Part shown: positions 1 to 8,566 of the stretch, one piece after another
Position numbering within the stretch: the first letter of the stretch is position 1
How the letters are laid out: every line of letters begins with the position of its first letter
From: Rhizobiales bacterium Ga0077525
GTDB taxonomy: Bacteria > Pseudomonadota > Alphaproteobacteria > Rhizobiales > Xanthobacteraceae
NCBI GenBank assembly: GCA_001464835.1
Contig: LNDS01000011.1
Location: forward strand, 38,281 to 102,280
DNA: 64,000 nt
Reading direction: 5' to 3'
Made by a program: the position numbers and the translations under genes
The notes under the pieces: generated by a model
Databases searched by the model: none
What the model was told of the DNA's origin: nothing
Seen by the model: only the letters and a program-made list of their open reading frames with translations

Positions 1-1289
1 TTGGACAACGCGCCATATTTGACGGCATTGGTCGCGAGTTCGTGCAGCGCCATGGCGATGGCGAGCGCTTCGCGCGGCGGCAGCAGCACACGTGGGCCGG
101 CAAGCGTGATGCGTCCGGCATGGGCGCCGTTGCTCTGCAAGGCCGCGGCGGCAATGTTGGCAACCGATGCGCTTTCCCAATTCGATTCGGTAAGCAGGTT
201 ATGCGCCTGCGCCAGCGCCACCAGCCGGTCGTCGAAGGCCTTGCGCGGCGCCTTGGCGATCTCGCCGCCGCGGAAGGTCTGGTGCGCGATGCCCTGCACC
301 ACCGCCAGCGTATTCTTGACGCGGTGATTGAGTTCGGCGAGCAGCAATTCGCGCTGCGCGTCGGCGCGGATGCGTTCGCTGATGTCGATATTGACGCCGA
401 TCATGCCGAGGAATTCGCCGGTAGCGGAATGGCGCGGCCGCGCCTCGGTTTGCAGCACGCGGTATTCGCCGTCGATGCCACGATAACGGCCGGTGATGGT
501 GGCCGCTCTTTGCTCCGCCATCGCCGCCATCATCTGCCGGCCGATCTCCGGCGCGTCGTCCGGATGCATCGTGTTCTGCCAATCGAAATCGGCCAGCCCG
601 TCATCCGACACGCCCCAGAATTCGCGTTGCAGACGGTTGAGGTGCAGGCACTTGCCCTGCGCGTCGCTCATCCAGATCATCACCGGCGCGCTTTCCGACA
701 TCAGGCGGAAGCGCTCTTCCGACTCGCGCAATTCCACCTCGGCGATGCGGCGGCGCTCATCGGCACGCGCCCGCTCGATGCTGAAGCCGACCTGGCGCGC
801 GATCGTGACCGCCAATTCCATTTCCTGCGGCGCGAAGTCGCGCGGCTCGGCATAGTAGGTCATGAACTTGCCGACGACGACGCCATCCGCGACCAGCGGA
901 ATGAACGCCAGCGCGCGGATGCCCTCGGCGCGGATCGTCGCCTTGATCGCCTCCGGCTCGGTGGTGGCGTCGATGTCGGGGACGAAGATCGGCTGCGGAT
1001 CGCGAGCGCCCAGCTGCCACGGCGAATGGCCGCGCAATTTGTTGCGATAATCGTCGGACAGGCCGCGCCACGTGACGAAATCCATCACGCCGTCATCCGT
1101 GAAAAGCAGCACCGAGGCGCGCTCGCAATGCAGCGTGCCGAGGATAGCGTCGAGCGCGGCGTCGTAGACGTCGCGCATCGAGCGCGCGCGGTAGAGCCGG
1201 TCGGTGAGCCTGTAGAGGGCGCGCAATTCATCGACAGGCGCCAGTGGCGCATCGATTCTCTGCTTTCCCGGAAGCGCCGCTTGATTCAT
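1..1289 (-). CDS. GAF-PAS sensor histidine kinase, HWE/HisKA_2 type (3' end outside window)
   Basis: The reverse strand reads open from an ATG at 1289 to the window edge, giving 429 codons without a stop, so the C-terminal ATP-binding half is missing here. Residues about 25-175 form a GAF-like sensor domain and about 190-305 a PAS/PAC domain (ends GMIGVNIDISER). The phospho-acceptor box NHRVKNTLAVVQGIAHQTFR starts at residue 321 (His322), and the N-box HELATNAVKYGALS follows at 416-429; both are typical of HWE/HisKA_2 kinases. No membrane segment is visible, so it is probably a cytoplasmic sensor. HWE kinases often act in light, stress or general stress-response signalling in Rhizobiales, but the ligand cannot be read from this sequence. 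The partner regulator, if adjacent, lies outside the window. The family call is firm; the signal is unknown. Confidence 0.9.
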   Translation of the reverse strand, partial: MNQAALPGKQRIDAPLAPVDELRALYRLTDRLYRARSMRDVYDAALDAILGTLHCERASVLLFTDDGVMDFVTWRGLSDDYRNKLRGHSPWQLGARDPQPIFVPDIDATTEPEAIKATIRAEGIRALAFIPLVADGVVVGKFMTYYAEPRDFAPQEMELAVTIARQVGFSIERARADERRRIAEVELRESEERFRLMSESAPVMIWMSDAQGKCLHLNRLQREFWGVSDDGLADFDWQNTMHPDDAPEIGRQMMAAMAEQRAATITGRYRGIDGEYRVLQTEARPRHSATGEFLGMIGVNIDISERIRADAQRELLLAELNHRVKNTLAVVQGIAHQTFRGGEIAKAPRKAFDDRLVALAQAHNLLTESNWESASVANIAAAALQSNGAHAGRITLAGPRVLLPPREALAIAMALHELATNAVKYGALS

Positions 1290-1439
1290 GCTCCGCCAAT
1301 CCCCCCGCCCGTGTCGCCAAATTTACCGGAGGAAAATCCAGCTTGGAAGACGAAGGCTGTGGTTACAACAGCCGGATCGACCTAAAAGTTCCATCGCCGG
1401 AACAGGCATATTCCGCCGGAGTTAATGTCGCCATCGTCC

Positions 1440-2648
1440 TTAGCGCAGCTCCGGCGTGCGCGCAAAGAAGCGCGCATGTTCGACCAGCGCGTAGCGGTCG
1501 GTCATGCCGGCGATGTAATCGGCGATGCGCCGCGCGCGCGCGCCGGGATCTAGGTGGGCAAAACCCTCGCTCCACTCCGCCGGCAGATCGCCGGGCTGCG
1601 CGACGAAGTGGGCAAAGAGATCGCGAATCACCGCTTCGGCCTCATCCATCACCCGCATGACGCGGCTGTGCCGGTACATGCGCGGATAGAGGAAACCCTT
1701 GATGCCGGCATCGGCCTCAACCATCGCCGACGAAAACATCACCACGGTGCTTGCGGCATGGCGGATATCGGCGGCGCTCTCCGCGCCGAGCGCCGCAAGC
1801 CGCGTTTCGCTTTCGACAATGACATCCTCGATCATGCGGGTGATGACGCGGCGCACCACCTCGTGCACGCGGCGGGCCGGATCGAGCAGCGGATAGCGCG
1901 CCTGGATTTCGCCGACGATGCCGCCGATGAAAGGCACGCTGGCGATATCGCCGAGCGTGAACAGATCCGCGCGCAGGCCGTCGTCGATGTCGTGCGCGTC
2001 ATAGGCAATGTCGTCGGCGAGCGCGGCAATCTGCGCCTCGGCGGAAGGTTGCGACCACAGCTCGAGGTCCTGCACCGCGCAATAGGCGGTGATCGCCGCC
2101 GGCACGCCATGCGCGGCGTGGCGGCCGAAGGCCTTGCCGTCGCGCGTGGTCAGCGGGCCGTTGTGCTTGACCAGGCCTTCGAGGGTTTCCCAGGTCAGGT
2201 TGAGGCCGTCGAAATCGGCATAGCGGCGCTCGAGGTCGGTGACGATGCGCAGCGCCTGCGCGTTGTGATCGAAGCCGCCTGAGCCGGCCAGCGCCCGGTC
2301 GAGCGCGCGCTCGCCGGCATGGCCGAAAGGCGGATGGCCGAGATCGTGAGCCAGCGCCAGCACCTCGGCGAGGTCCTCGTCGAGCCCAAGCGCGCGCGCC
2401 AGCGAACGGGCGATCTGCGCCACTTCGAGCGTATGGGTCAGCCTTGTGCGGTAATGGTCGCCTTCGTGATAGACGAAGACCTGCGTCTTGTGCGCCAGGC
2501 GCCGGAAAGCGGTCGAATGGATGATGCGGTCGCAGTCGCGCCGGAAGTCGTTGCGAGTCGGGCTTTTGGGCTCGGCATGGAGCCGTCCACGGCTTGCGCC
2601 CGGATCGGCGGCATAGACTGCGCGGTTACGGCCGGTTTCGGTCGCCAT
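1440..2648 (-). CDS. dgt: Deoxyguanosinetriphosphate triphosphohydrolase-like HD protein
   Basis: A cytosolic HD-domain hydrolase of the dGTPase family, which cleaves dNTPs to the nucleoside and tripolyphosphate. Visible signatures are [21 protein letters not shown] near residues 38-58, [13 protein letters not shown] with the first metal-ligand His72, and [16 protein letters not shown] with the HD pair His101-Asp102. The 402-residue length fits the shorter alphaproteobacterial 'dGTPase-like' type rather than the longer enterobacterial Dgt. The start at 2648 (MATETGRN) is chosen because homologues begin near this point; in-frame upstream ATGs at 2669 and 2690 intrude on the erpA promoter region. 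It is divergent from erpA, an arrangement common in Rhizobiales. Substrate specificity (dGTP or other dNTPs) is not shown by the sequence. Confidence 0.93.
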   Translation of the reverse strand: MATETGRNRAVYAADPGASRGRLHAEPKSPTRNDFRRDCDRIIHSTAFRRLAHKTQVFVYHEGDHYRTRLTHTLEVAQIARSLARALGLDEDLAEVLALAHDLGHPPFGHAGERALDRALAGSGGFDHNAQALRIVTDLERRYADFDGLNLTWETLEGLVKHNGPLTTRDGKAFGRHAAHGVPAAITAYCAVQDLELWSQPSAEAQIAALADDIAYDAHDIDDGLRADLFTLGDIASVPFIGGIVGEIQARYPLLDPARRVHEVVRRVITRMIEDVIVESETRLAALGAESAADIRHAASTVVMFSSAMVEADAGIKGFLYPRMYRHSRVMRVMDEAEAVIRDLFAHFVAQPGDLPAEWSEGFAHLDPGARARRIADYIAGMTDRYALVEHARFFARTPELR

Positions 2649-2668
2649 GAAGGGCCTTTTGGCGCGCA

Positions 2669-2697
2669 TTGACGTTGCCGCCCGGCGCACTTAACTA
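2669..2697 (+). promoter_or_regulatory. Putative sigma70-type promoter of erpA
   Basis: A good -35 hexamer TTGACG (2669-2674) is followed after 17 bases by TAACTA (2692-2697), a weak -10. This lies 37 bases before the chosen erpA start and inside the dgt/erpA divergent gap. Spacing and -35 are convincing; the -10 is not. Confidence 0.35.
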
Positions 2698-2733
2698 ATT
2701 AGATAAGCCGATGCCAAGAGGATGGGCGCGAAA

Positions 2734-3063
2734 ATGAGCGAAAGCGTCACGGTCAGCGAACGGGCGGCCCGGCGGGTCGCCGAAATCCTGAAGAATGAGC
2801 CGGAAGGCACCATGCTGCGCGTCAGCGTGGAAGGCGGCGGCTGCTCGGGCTTCCAGTACAAATTCGACATGGAACAGGCCAAGGGCGACGACGACCTCGT
2901 CATCTCCCGCGACGGCGCCGTGGTGCTGATCGACAAGGTGTCGGTGGATTACATGGCCGGCTCGGAAATCGACTTCGTCGATGACCTGATTGGCGCCTCG
3001 TTCAAGATCAAGAACCCGAAGGCGGTCGCCGCCTGCGGCTGCGGCACCAGCTTCGCGCTGTAA
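2734..3063 (+). CDS. erpA: Iron-sulfur cluster insertion protein ErpA (A-type carrier)
   Basis: A 109-residue A-type carrier (HesB/IscA/ErpA family) that accepts Fe-S clusters from the scaffold and passes them to apo-enzymes in the cytoplasm. The three conserved cysteines are visible: GGGCSGFQYKF (Cys37) and the C-terminal ACGCGTSFAL (Cys101, Cys103). The start at 2734 is preferred over the in-frame ATG at 2722, because the AGAGG at 2717-2721 abuts 2722 with no spacing but lies 12 bases ahead of 2734. The divergent dgt neighbour and absence of isc/suf genes fit the ErpA rather than the IscA/SufA assignment. A palindromic mosaic repeat follows the stop codon. Confidence 0.9.
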   Translation: MSESVTVSERAARRVAEILKNEPEGTMLRVSVEGGGCSGFQYKFDMEQAKGDDDLVISRDGAVVLIDKVSVDYMAGSEIDFVDDLIGASFKIKNPKAVAACGCGTSFAL

Positions 3064-3085
3064 TCGCACGCCGTCAGACTTTCCT

Positions 3086-3174
3086 GTGTCGTCCCCGCGC
3101 AGGCGGGGACCCAGTATCCCCTGTCTAACACTCAACGCCGGGGTTACTGGATGCCCGCCTTCGCGGGCATGACA
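3086..3174. repeat. Palindromic mosaic intergenic repeat, copy 1
   Basis: Between the convergent ends of erpA and the RND permease lies a three-hairpin element: GTCCCCGC/GCGGGGAC, a middle arm with CCAGTA and TACTGG, and GCCCGC/GCGGGC, bounded by TGTC and GACA. It is closely similar to the element at 17357-17433; the middle section is longer here. The shape resembles RIME-type or BIME-type repeats of alphaproteobacterial genomes. Its position at facing gene ends suggests bidirectional transcription termination or mRNA 3'-end protection. Confidence 0.8.
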
Positions 3175-3178
3175 ACAA

Positions 3179-6100
3179 TTACTCCGCCGCGACCGCTGGC
3201 GGCACGTCGCGCACCTCTTCGAGCTGCGGCTCGAGCCGGCGCTTGATCATGCGGTCGAAGCGGTCGAGATAGAGATAGATCACCGGCGTGATGTAGAGCG
3301 TCAGCAACTGCGAGACCATCAGACCGCCGACCACTGCGACGCCGAGCGGCTGGCGCAGTTCGGCGCCGGCGCCAGTGCCGAGCGCGATGGGCAGCGTGCC
3401 GAAAATGGCGGCGAACGTCGTCATCATGATCGGACGGAAGCGCAACGCCGCAGCTTCACGGATGGCGGCTTCCGCCGACAGGCCGACCTGCCGCCGCGAG
3501 ATCGCAAAGTCGATCATCATGATCGCATTCTTCTTGACGATGCCGACCAGCATGACGATGCCGATCATCGCGATCACCGACAAATCCATGTTGAACAGCA
3601 TCAAGGTCAGGATGGCGCCGATGCCGGCCGACGGCAGGCCGGAAATGATCGTGATCGGGTGGATGAAGCTCTCGTACAGAATGCCGAGCACAACATAGGC
3701 GGCAAAGATCGCCGCGAGAATGAGCACGCCCTGCCCGCGCAGCGATTCCTGGAAGACCTGCGCGGTGCCCTGGAAGCCGGTATTGATGCTGGCCGGCAGG
3801 CGCTCGTCGCGCTCCAGCTTCTGGATCGCATCGACCGCGGCGCCGAGCGAAACGCCCGGCGCCAGGTTAAATGAAATCGTCACCGCCGGCTGCTGGCCTT
3901 GATGGTTGACCTGCAACGGCCCGACCGTCGGGGTGAAAGTCGTCACCGCCGACAACGGCACCGAAGTCCCGCTCGACGTCTTCAGGAACATGCGGTCGAG
4001 ATCGCTCGGCCCGGACTGATATTCCGGCATGCTTTCCAGAATCACCTGATAATCGTTGGCCGGCGTGTAAATCGTGGCGACCTGACGCGAGCCGAAGGCG
4101 TTGTAGAGCTCCTGGCGCACCTGATCGATCGAGACGCCGTAGACCGCCGCCTTCTGGCGGTCGACTTCGACGGTGACCTGCGGGTTCTTGATGTAGAGAT
4201 CGGTCGTGACGTCGAGCAAGCCCGGAATGTTCGACATCTTGTCGCGCATTTCCGGCGCCAGACGATAGAGCGTTTCAGTATCGTTGGATTGCATCGTGTA
4301 CTGATACTGGCTCTTCGACGGGCGGCCGCCGAGATTGATGTTCTGGATCGGCTGGAAGAACACCTGCATGCCGGGTACGACGCCGGCATTGCGCCGCAGC
4401 CGTGCGATGATGGTCTGCACGCTGTCGCGCTCGGCGCGCGGCTTGAGCGCCACCAGCATGCGGCCGCTGCTGGTCAGTGAATTGGGGCCGCCGGCTCCGA
4501 CCGTCGAGTTGACATAATCGACCGCCGGATCCTTGCGCACGATCTCGGCAACCTTGCGCTGATGCTCGACCATGGCGGGATAGGCTATGTCGGACTTGGC
4601 CTCGGTAATACCGGAGAGATAGCCGGTATCTTCGGCCGGAAAGAAGCCTTTCGGCACGATGACATAAAGCCAGATGGTGCCGGCAATCGTCAGCAGCGTA
4701 ACGCCCAGCATGATCGGCTTATAGGCCAGCACACGATCGAGCGTCCATTCGTAGCCGCGCAGCAAAGCGTTGAAGCCGCGCTCGAACCCACGTAGCACGA
4801 AGTTCTGCTTTTCCTGTTCGTCCGGCCTATGCGCCTTGAGAACGCGCGCGCACAACATCGGCGTCAGCGTCAGCGCAACAATGCCCGATACAACGATGGC
4901 GACCGACACCGCCACCGCAAACTCGCGGAACACGCGGCCGACCATGCCGCCCATCAGCAACACCGGAATGAACACCGCGATCAGCGAGATGGTGATCGAC
5001 ACGATGGTAAAGCCGATCTCGCGCGATCCTTTCAGCGCCGCTTCGAACGGCCGCATGCCGCCTTCGATATGGCGGACGATGTTTTCCAGCATGACAATGG
5101 CGTCGTCGACGACGAAGCCGACCGACAAGGTCAGCGCCAGCAGCGTCATGTTGTTGATCGAGAAACCGAACATGTACATCGCGGCGCAGGTGCCAATCAG
5201 CGACACCGGCACGGCGAGCGCCGGGATGATGGTCGCCGACAACTTCCGCAGAAACAGGAAGATGACCATGATCACCAGCGCGATGGCGATCACCAAAGTT
5301 TCCTGCACGTCGAAGACCGCGTCGCGAATCGACAGCGAGCGGTCGAACAGCGGCGCCATTTCGATGGCCGGCGGAATCTGGGCGCGCGCGGTCACCATGG
5401 CGTTGCGCACCAGATCGACGACCTCGACCGTATTGGCGTCGGGCTGGCGCTGGATCGCCAGCACGATGGCACGGGAATCGTTAAACCAGGTGGCGACCTT
5501 TTCGTTCTCGACGCTGTCGATGACGCGGGCCACTTCGCTAAGCTTGATCGGCGTACCGTTGCGATAGGCGACGACCACATCGCGATAGGCGGCGGCATTG
5601 CGCATCGAACTGGTCGCCAGCAACGTCACTGCCTGCTGCGGGCCTTCGAGACTGCCGACCGGCGCCGCCGAATTGGCTTTCGCCACCACGCTGCGGATTT
5701 CGTCAAGCGATATGTTGCGCGCCGCCGCCGCCGCCGGATCCACCTGAACGCGCACAGCGAATTTCTGCGAACCATAGACGGAGACCTGGGCCACCCCGCT
5801 CAACTGCGACAACTGCGGCGCGATCACGGTCTCGGCATAATCGGTAATGGCCGACAACGGCATCGTATCCGAGCGCATGCTGAGGAACAGCACCGGGAAG
5901 TCACCCGGATTGACTTTGCGGAAAGCCGGTGGCGTGGTCATCTCGACCGGCAACCGGCGCTGCGCTGTCGCCAGCGCGGTCTGCACGTCGAGCGAGGCGC
6001 CGTCGATATCGCGGCCGAGATCGAACTGAATAGTGATCGAGGTATTGCCAAGCGAGGACGACGACGTCATCGACGAAATGCCGGCAATCGTCGACAGCTG

Positions 6101-6307
6101 CCGCTCGATCGGCGAGGCAACCGAAGCGGCCATGGTTTCCGGGCTGGCGCCGGGCAACGTTGCGGTAATACGGATGGTGGGAAAGTCAACGGCAGGAAGG
6201 GCTGCGACCGGCAGCAGCCGGTAGGCGAACACACCGAAGACGATGAGCGAAGCCATCATCAAGGTCGTGAAGACCGGCCGGCGAATACAGATCTCGGAGA
6301 TGTTCAT
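3179..6307 (-). CDS. RND efflux pump inner-membrane permease (HAE1, MdtB/MdtC-like)
   Basis: A full-length (1042 aa) proton-driven RND permease of the hydrophobe/amphiphile efflux family. The N-terminus MNISEICIRRPVFTTLMMAS is the classic first membrane helix. Further signatures are LPAVDFPTIRITATLPGASPETMAASV in the porter domain, SLSVGFVVDDAIVMLENIVRH in TM4 carrying the adjacent aspartates of the proton relay, and the second-half repeat from about residue 530 (YEWTLDRVLAYKP). It lies 54 bases downstream of its periplasmic adaptor in one operon. No outer-membrane factor is adjacent; the TolC-family gene at 22338 is a possible partner. MdtB-like sequence suggests bile-salt, detergent or drug-type substrates, but specificity cannot be assigned. 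No local TetR-type regulator was seen. Confidence 0.95.
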   Translation of the reverse strand: MNISEICIRRPVFTTLMMASLIVFGVFAYRLLPVAALPAVDFPTIRITATLPGASPETMAASVASPIERQLSTIAGISSMTSSSSLGNTSITIQFDLGRDIDGASLDVQTALATAQRRLPVEMTTPPAFRKVNPGDFPVLFLSMRSDTMPLSAITDYAETVIAPQLSQLSGVAQVSVYGSQKFAVRVQVDPAAAAARNISLDEIRSVVAKANSAAPVGSLEGPQQAVTLLATSSMRNAAAYRDVVVAYRNGTPIKLSEVARVIDSVENEKVATWFNDSRAIVLAIQRQPDANTVEVVDLVRNAMVTARAQIPPAIEMAPLFDRSLSIRDAVFDVQETLVIAIALVIMVIFLFLRKLSATIIPALAVPVSLIGTCAAMYMFGFSINNMTLLALTLSVGFVVDDAIVMLENIVRHIEGGMRPFEAALKGSREIGFTIVSITISLIAVFIPVLLMGGMVGRVFREFAVAVSVAIVVSGIVALTLTPMLCARVLKAHRPDEQEKQNFVLRGFERGFNALLRGYEWTLDRVLAYKPIMLGVTLLTIAGTIWLYVIVPKGFFPAEDTGYLSGITEAKSDIAYPAMVEHQRKVAEIVRKDPAVDYVNSTVGAGGPNSLTSSGRMLVALKPRAERDSVQTIIARLRRNAGVVPGMQVFFQPIQNINLGGRPSKSQYQYTMQSNDTETLYRLAPEMRDKMSNIPGLLDVTTDLYIKNPQVTVEVDRQKAAVYGVSIDQVRQELYNAFGSRQVATIYTPANDYQVILESMPEYQSGPSDLDRMFLKTSSGTSVPLSAVTTFTPTVGPLQVNHQGQQPAVTISFNLAPGVSLGAAVDAIQKLERDERLPASINTGFQGTAQVFQESLRGQGVLILAAIFAAYVVLGILYESFIHPITIISGLPSAGIGAILTLMLFNMDLSVIAMIGIVMLVGIVKKNAIMMIDFAISRRQVGLSAEAAIREAAALRFRPIMMTTFAAIFGTLPIALGTGAGAELRQPLGVAVVGGLMVSQLLTLYITPVIYLYLDRFDRMIKRRLEPQLEEVRDVPPAVAAE

Positions 6308-6361
6308 GGTCTTGCCGCCTGCCCCGTTCAGTCCAACGTTAATCGCCTAAACACTCAAGCT

Positions 6362-7516
6362 TCAGCTTCCCGCCGCCTTCTCGCCGCTTGCAGCGGCGCC
6401 CGACGGGCGGGCATTGACCCGCGTACCGTTCGACAACAACAACTGCCCATCGGTCACGACCGTCTCGCCGCCGTTGAGACCGGAAGACACGACCGTCTCC
6501 AGCCCGACCTGGCGTTCCACCGTGACCGGTTGCACCTTGGCCTTGCCGTCGGCGACGACGAACACAAAACTGCCGGTCTGGCTGACCTGGACGGCGGTCG
6601 ATGGCACCACGATGGCGTCTTCGATGCGCAAGGTAACTTCCGCCGTCACCAAAGTGCCCGGCCACAAGACTTCGTCCTGGTTCGGCATGGTGGCGCGGAC
6701 GGTCGCCATGCCGGTCACCGAGTCGACCGAGTTTTCGATCATCGACACCGTGCCCTCGGCGCGCTTGGCCTGCCCCGCCACCGTGACCTGGATGGTCGCC
6801 GATTCATTGGCGATGGCTTGGCGAATGGCCGGCAGGTTCTTCTGCGGAATGGCGAAGGAAACATAGACCGGCGCCAGCTGGATGATGGTGGCCATCGGCG
6901 TTGTATCGGCGGGACGCACGAAATTGCCGACCTTGAAGTTGGCGGCGCTGATACGGCCGGAAATTGGCGCGGCAATGGTGCAGAAGCTGCGTTGCGCCTT
7001 GAGGTTTTCCAGCAGGCCCGAACTGGACTTGATGGCGGCGCGGAAGACGTCGGACTGGGTCTTGGCGTTGTCGAGATTGGTCACCGGCGTGGCGTTCTTG
7101 GCAACCAGTTCGCTGTAGCGGTTAACGTCGCGCTCGGCGCCGGCAAGCTGCGCCTGATCGCGGGCCAACTGGCCTTCGGTGGTCTGGATTTGCGCGTCCA
7201 TCACCCGGCAGTCGAGCGAGAACAGTTTTTCGCCCGCTTTGACGTGGGCGCCATCGGTGAAGTGAACATCGGTGATGGTGGTCTCGACCCGCGCTTTGAG
7301 CGCGACGCTGGCAATCGGCGTCACCGTGCCAAGCGCGTCGAGCCGCACCGGCACCTTCTTGCGTTCGGCCTTGCCGATTTCAACCGGCACGACACGGCCG
7401 CCGGCGCCTTGCGCGCGCGCGTCCGTTTTATCGGCCGGCCAAAGTCCACGGGCAAAAAACGCCAAGCCGACCAAGGCGAGTACCGCCGCCCCCCAAAGCC
7501 ATTTTCTCTTCGACAT
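6362..7516 (-). CDS. RND efflux periplasmic adaptor subunit (MdtA-like membrane fusion protein)
   Basis: A 384-residue membrane fusion protein that bridges the RND permease to an outer-membrane channel. It has an N-terminal signal anchor (KWLWGAAVLALVGLAFFARG, residues 5-24), a biotinyl-lipoyl-like half (VPVRLDALGTVTPIASVALKARV), a coiled-coil hairpin in which TTEGQLARDQAQLAGAERD forms one arm, and the second lipoyl half (APISGRISAANFKVGNFV). A beta-barrel domain and a membrane-proximal domain follow (GGETVVTDGQLLLSNGTRV). The N-terminus lacks a lipobox cysteine, so it is probably membrane-anchored. It is the first gene of the operon with the permease; the 246-base gap to xth must hold promoters for both directions. 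Confidence 0.95.
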   Translation of the reverse strand: MSKRKWLWGAAVLALVGLAFFARGLWPADKTDARAQGAGGRVVPVEIGKAERKKVPVRLDALGTVTPIASVALKARVETTITDVHFTDGAHVKAGEKLFSLDCRVMDAQIQTTEGQLARDQAQLAGAERDVNRYSELVAKNATPVTNLDNAKTQSDVFRAAIKSSSGLLENLKAQRSFCTIAAPISGRISAANFKVGNFVRPADTTPMATIIQLAPVYVSFAIPQKNLPAIRQAIANESATIQVTVAGQAKRAEGTVSMIENSVDSVTGMATVRATMPNQDEVLWPGTLVTAEVTLRIEDAIVVPSTAVQVSQTGSFVFVVADGKAKVQPVTVERQVGLETVVSSGLNGGETVVTDGQLLLSNGTRVNARPSGAAASGEKAAGS

Positions 7517-7762
7517 GGTATCTCTTTGGTCCGGGTGACGAGGCCTTGCCCGAACGTTCCCTCTTTTCGCAGTTTGCCATTAGACCAGGCCCCGCGTTAG
7601 CGGCACACCTAGCATATAAACGGCCCTCATTGCACCTTCCTGCGCTGCCGAAATGACGAAGGGGTGCCTTTTCGACACAATCTGCTCTATGACACCGCTC
7701 TCGGCGCCCCGTTTTCGGCGTCGGAACCAAAAGCCAAATTTCGAGCCGGAAGCCGTCCCGCC

Positions 7763-8554
7763 ATGCGCATCGCCACCTGGAACGTCAATTCCATCCGCCA
7801 GCGCCTGGACAGTTTGCAGGCCTGGCTCAAAGAGCGCGAGCCGGACATCGTTTGCTTGCAGGAAATCAAATGCCAGGACGACGCCTTCCCGCGCGAGCCG
7901 TTGGAGGCGATGGGCTACAATGTCGCAGTCCACGGTCAGAAGACGTTCAACGGCGTGGCGCTGCTGTCCAAGCTGCCGTTCGATGAAGTGGCCCCGGGCC
8001 TGATCGGCGACGACGCCAACGTTCAGGCCCGTTTTCTCGAGGCGCTGGTCTCGACCAAGACCGGCGTGGTGCGGGTGGTGTGCCTCTATCTGCCCAACGG
8101 CAACCCGGCACCCGGCGACAAATATGACTACAAACTCAAATGGATGGACCGGCTTCTTGCATTTTCACGCGAGCGGATGAAACTGGAAGAGCCGTTCATT
8201 CTGGCCGGCGATTACAACGTCATCCCGACCCCCGCCGATGCCCGGCGGCCGGAAGTCTGGACCAATGACGCGCTGTTCCTGCCGCAGACCCGGGAGAAAT
8301 TCCGCGCCCTGCTCAATCTCGGGCTGACGGACGCGATCCGCGCCGTCAGCGACGATGCCGGCCTGTACAGCTTCTGGGACTATCAGGCCGGCTCCTGGCA
8401 GAAGAACGACGGCATCAGAATCGACCATTTGCTGCTGTCACCGCAGGCCGCCGACCGCCTTGTCGATGCCGGCATCGATAAGCACGTACGGTCCTGGGAC
8501 AAGCCGTCCGACCACGTCCCGGTGTGGATCGATCTCGATATCGAGAAGCGCTGA
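7763..8554 (+). CDS. xth: Exodeoxyribonuclease III (AP endonuclease)
   Basis: A 263-residue Mg-dependent exonuclease III/AP endonuclease acting in base-excision repair. It begins MRIATWNVNSIRQRL and shows CLQEIKCQD (catalytic Glu), the FILAGDYNVIP active-site strand with Asp and Asn, RIDHLLLS, and the C-terminal SDHVPVWIDL with the catalytic His. All family motifs are intact. The reading frame is open upstream to 7664, but the extra 33 residues do not match the family and the start at 7763 gives the canonical N-terminus. It converges on the downstream chemoreceptor with only 12 bases between stops. Confidence 0.96.
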   Translation: MRIATWNVNSIRQRLDSLQAWLKEREPDIVCLQEIKCQDDAFPREPLEAMGYNVAVHGQKTFNGVALLSKLPFDEVAPGLIGDDANVQARFLEALVSTKTGVVRVVCLYLPNGNPAPGDKYDYKLKWMDRLLAFSRERMKLEEPFILAGDYNVIPTPADARRPEVWTNDALFLPQTREKFRALLNLGLTDAIRAVSDDAGLYSFWDYQAGSWQKNDGIRIDHLLLSPQAADRLVDAGIDKHVRSWDKPSDHVPVWIDLDIEKR

Positions 8555-8566
8555 CGCCGCTATTCT

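Noticed and set aside
4829..7600. A 923-codon plus-strand open frame
   Set aside because: It runs antisense through the RND permease and adaptor genes, is rich in Arg, His and Asp as expected from GC-rich antisense reading, and has no recognisable domain.
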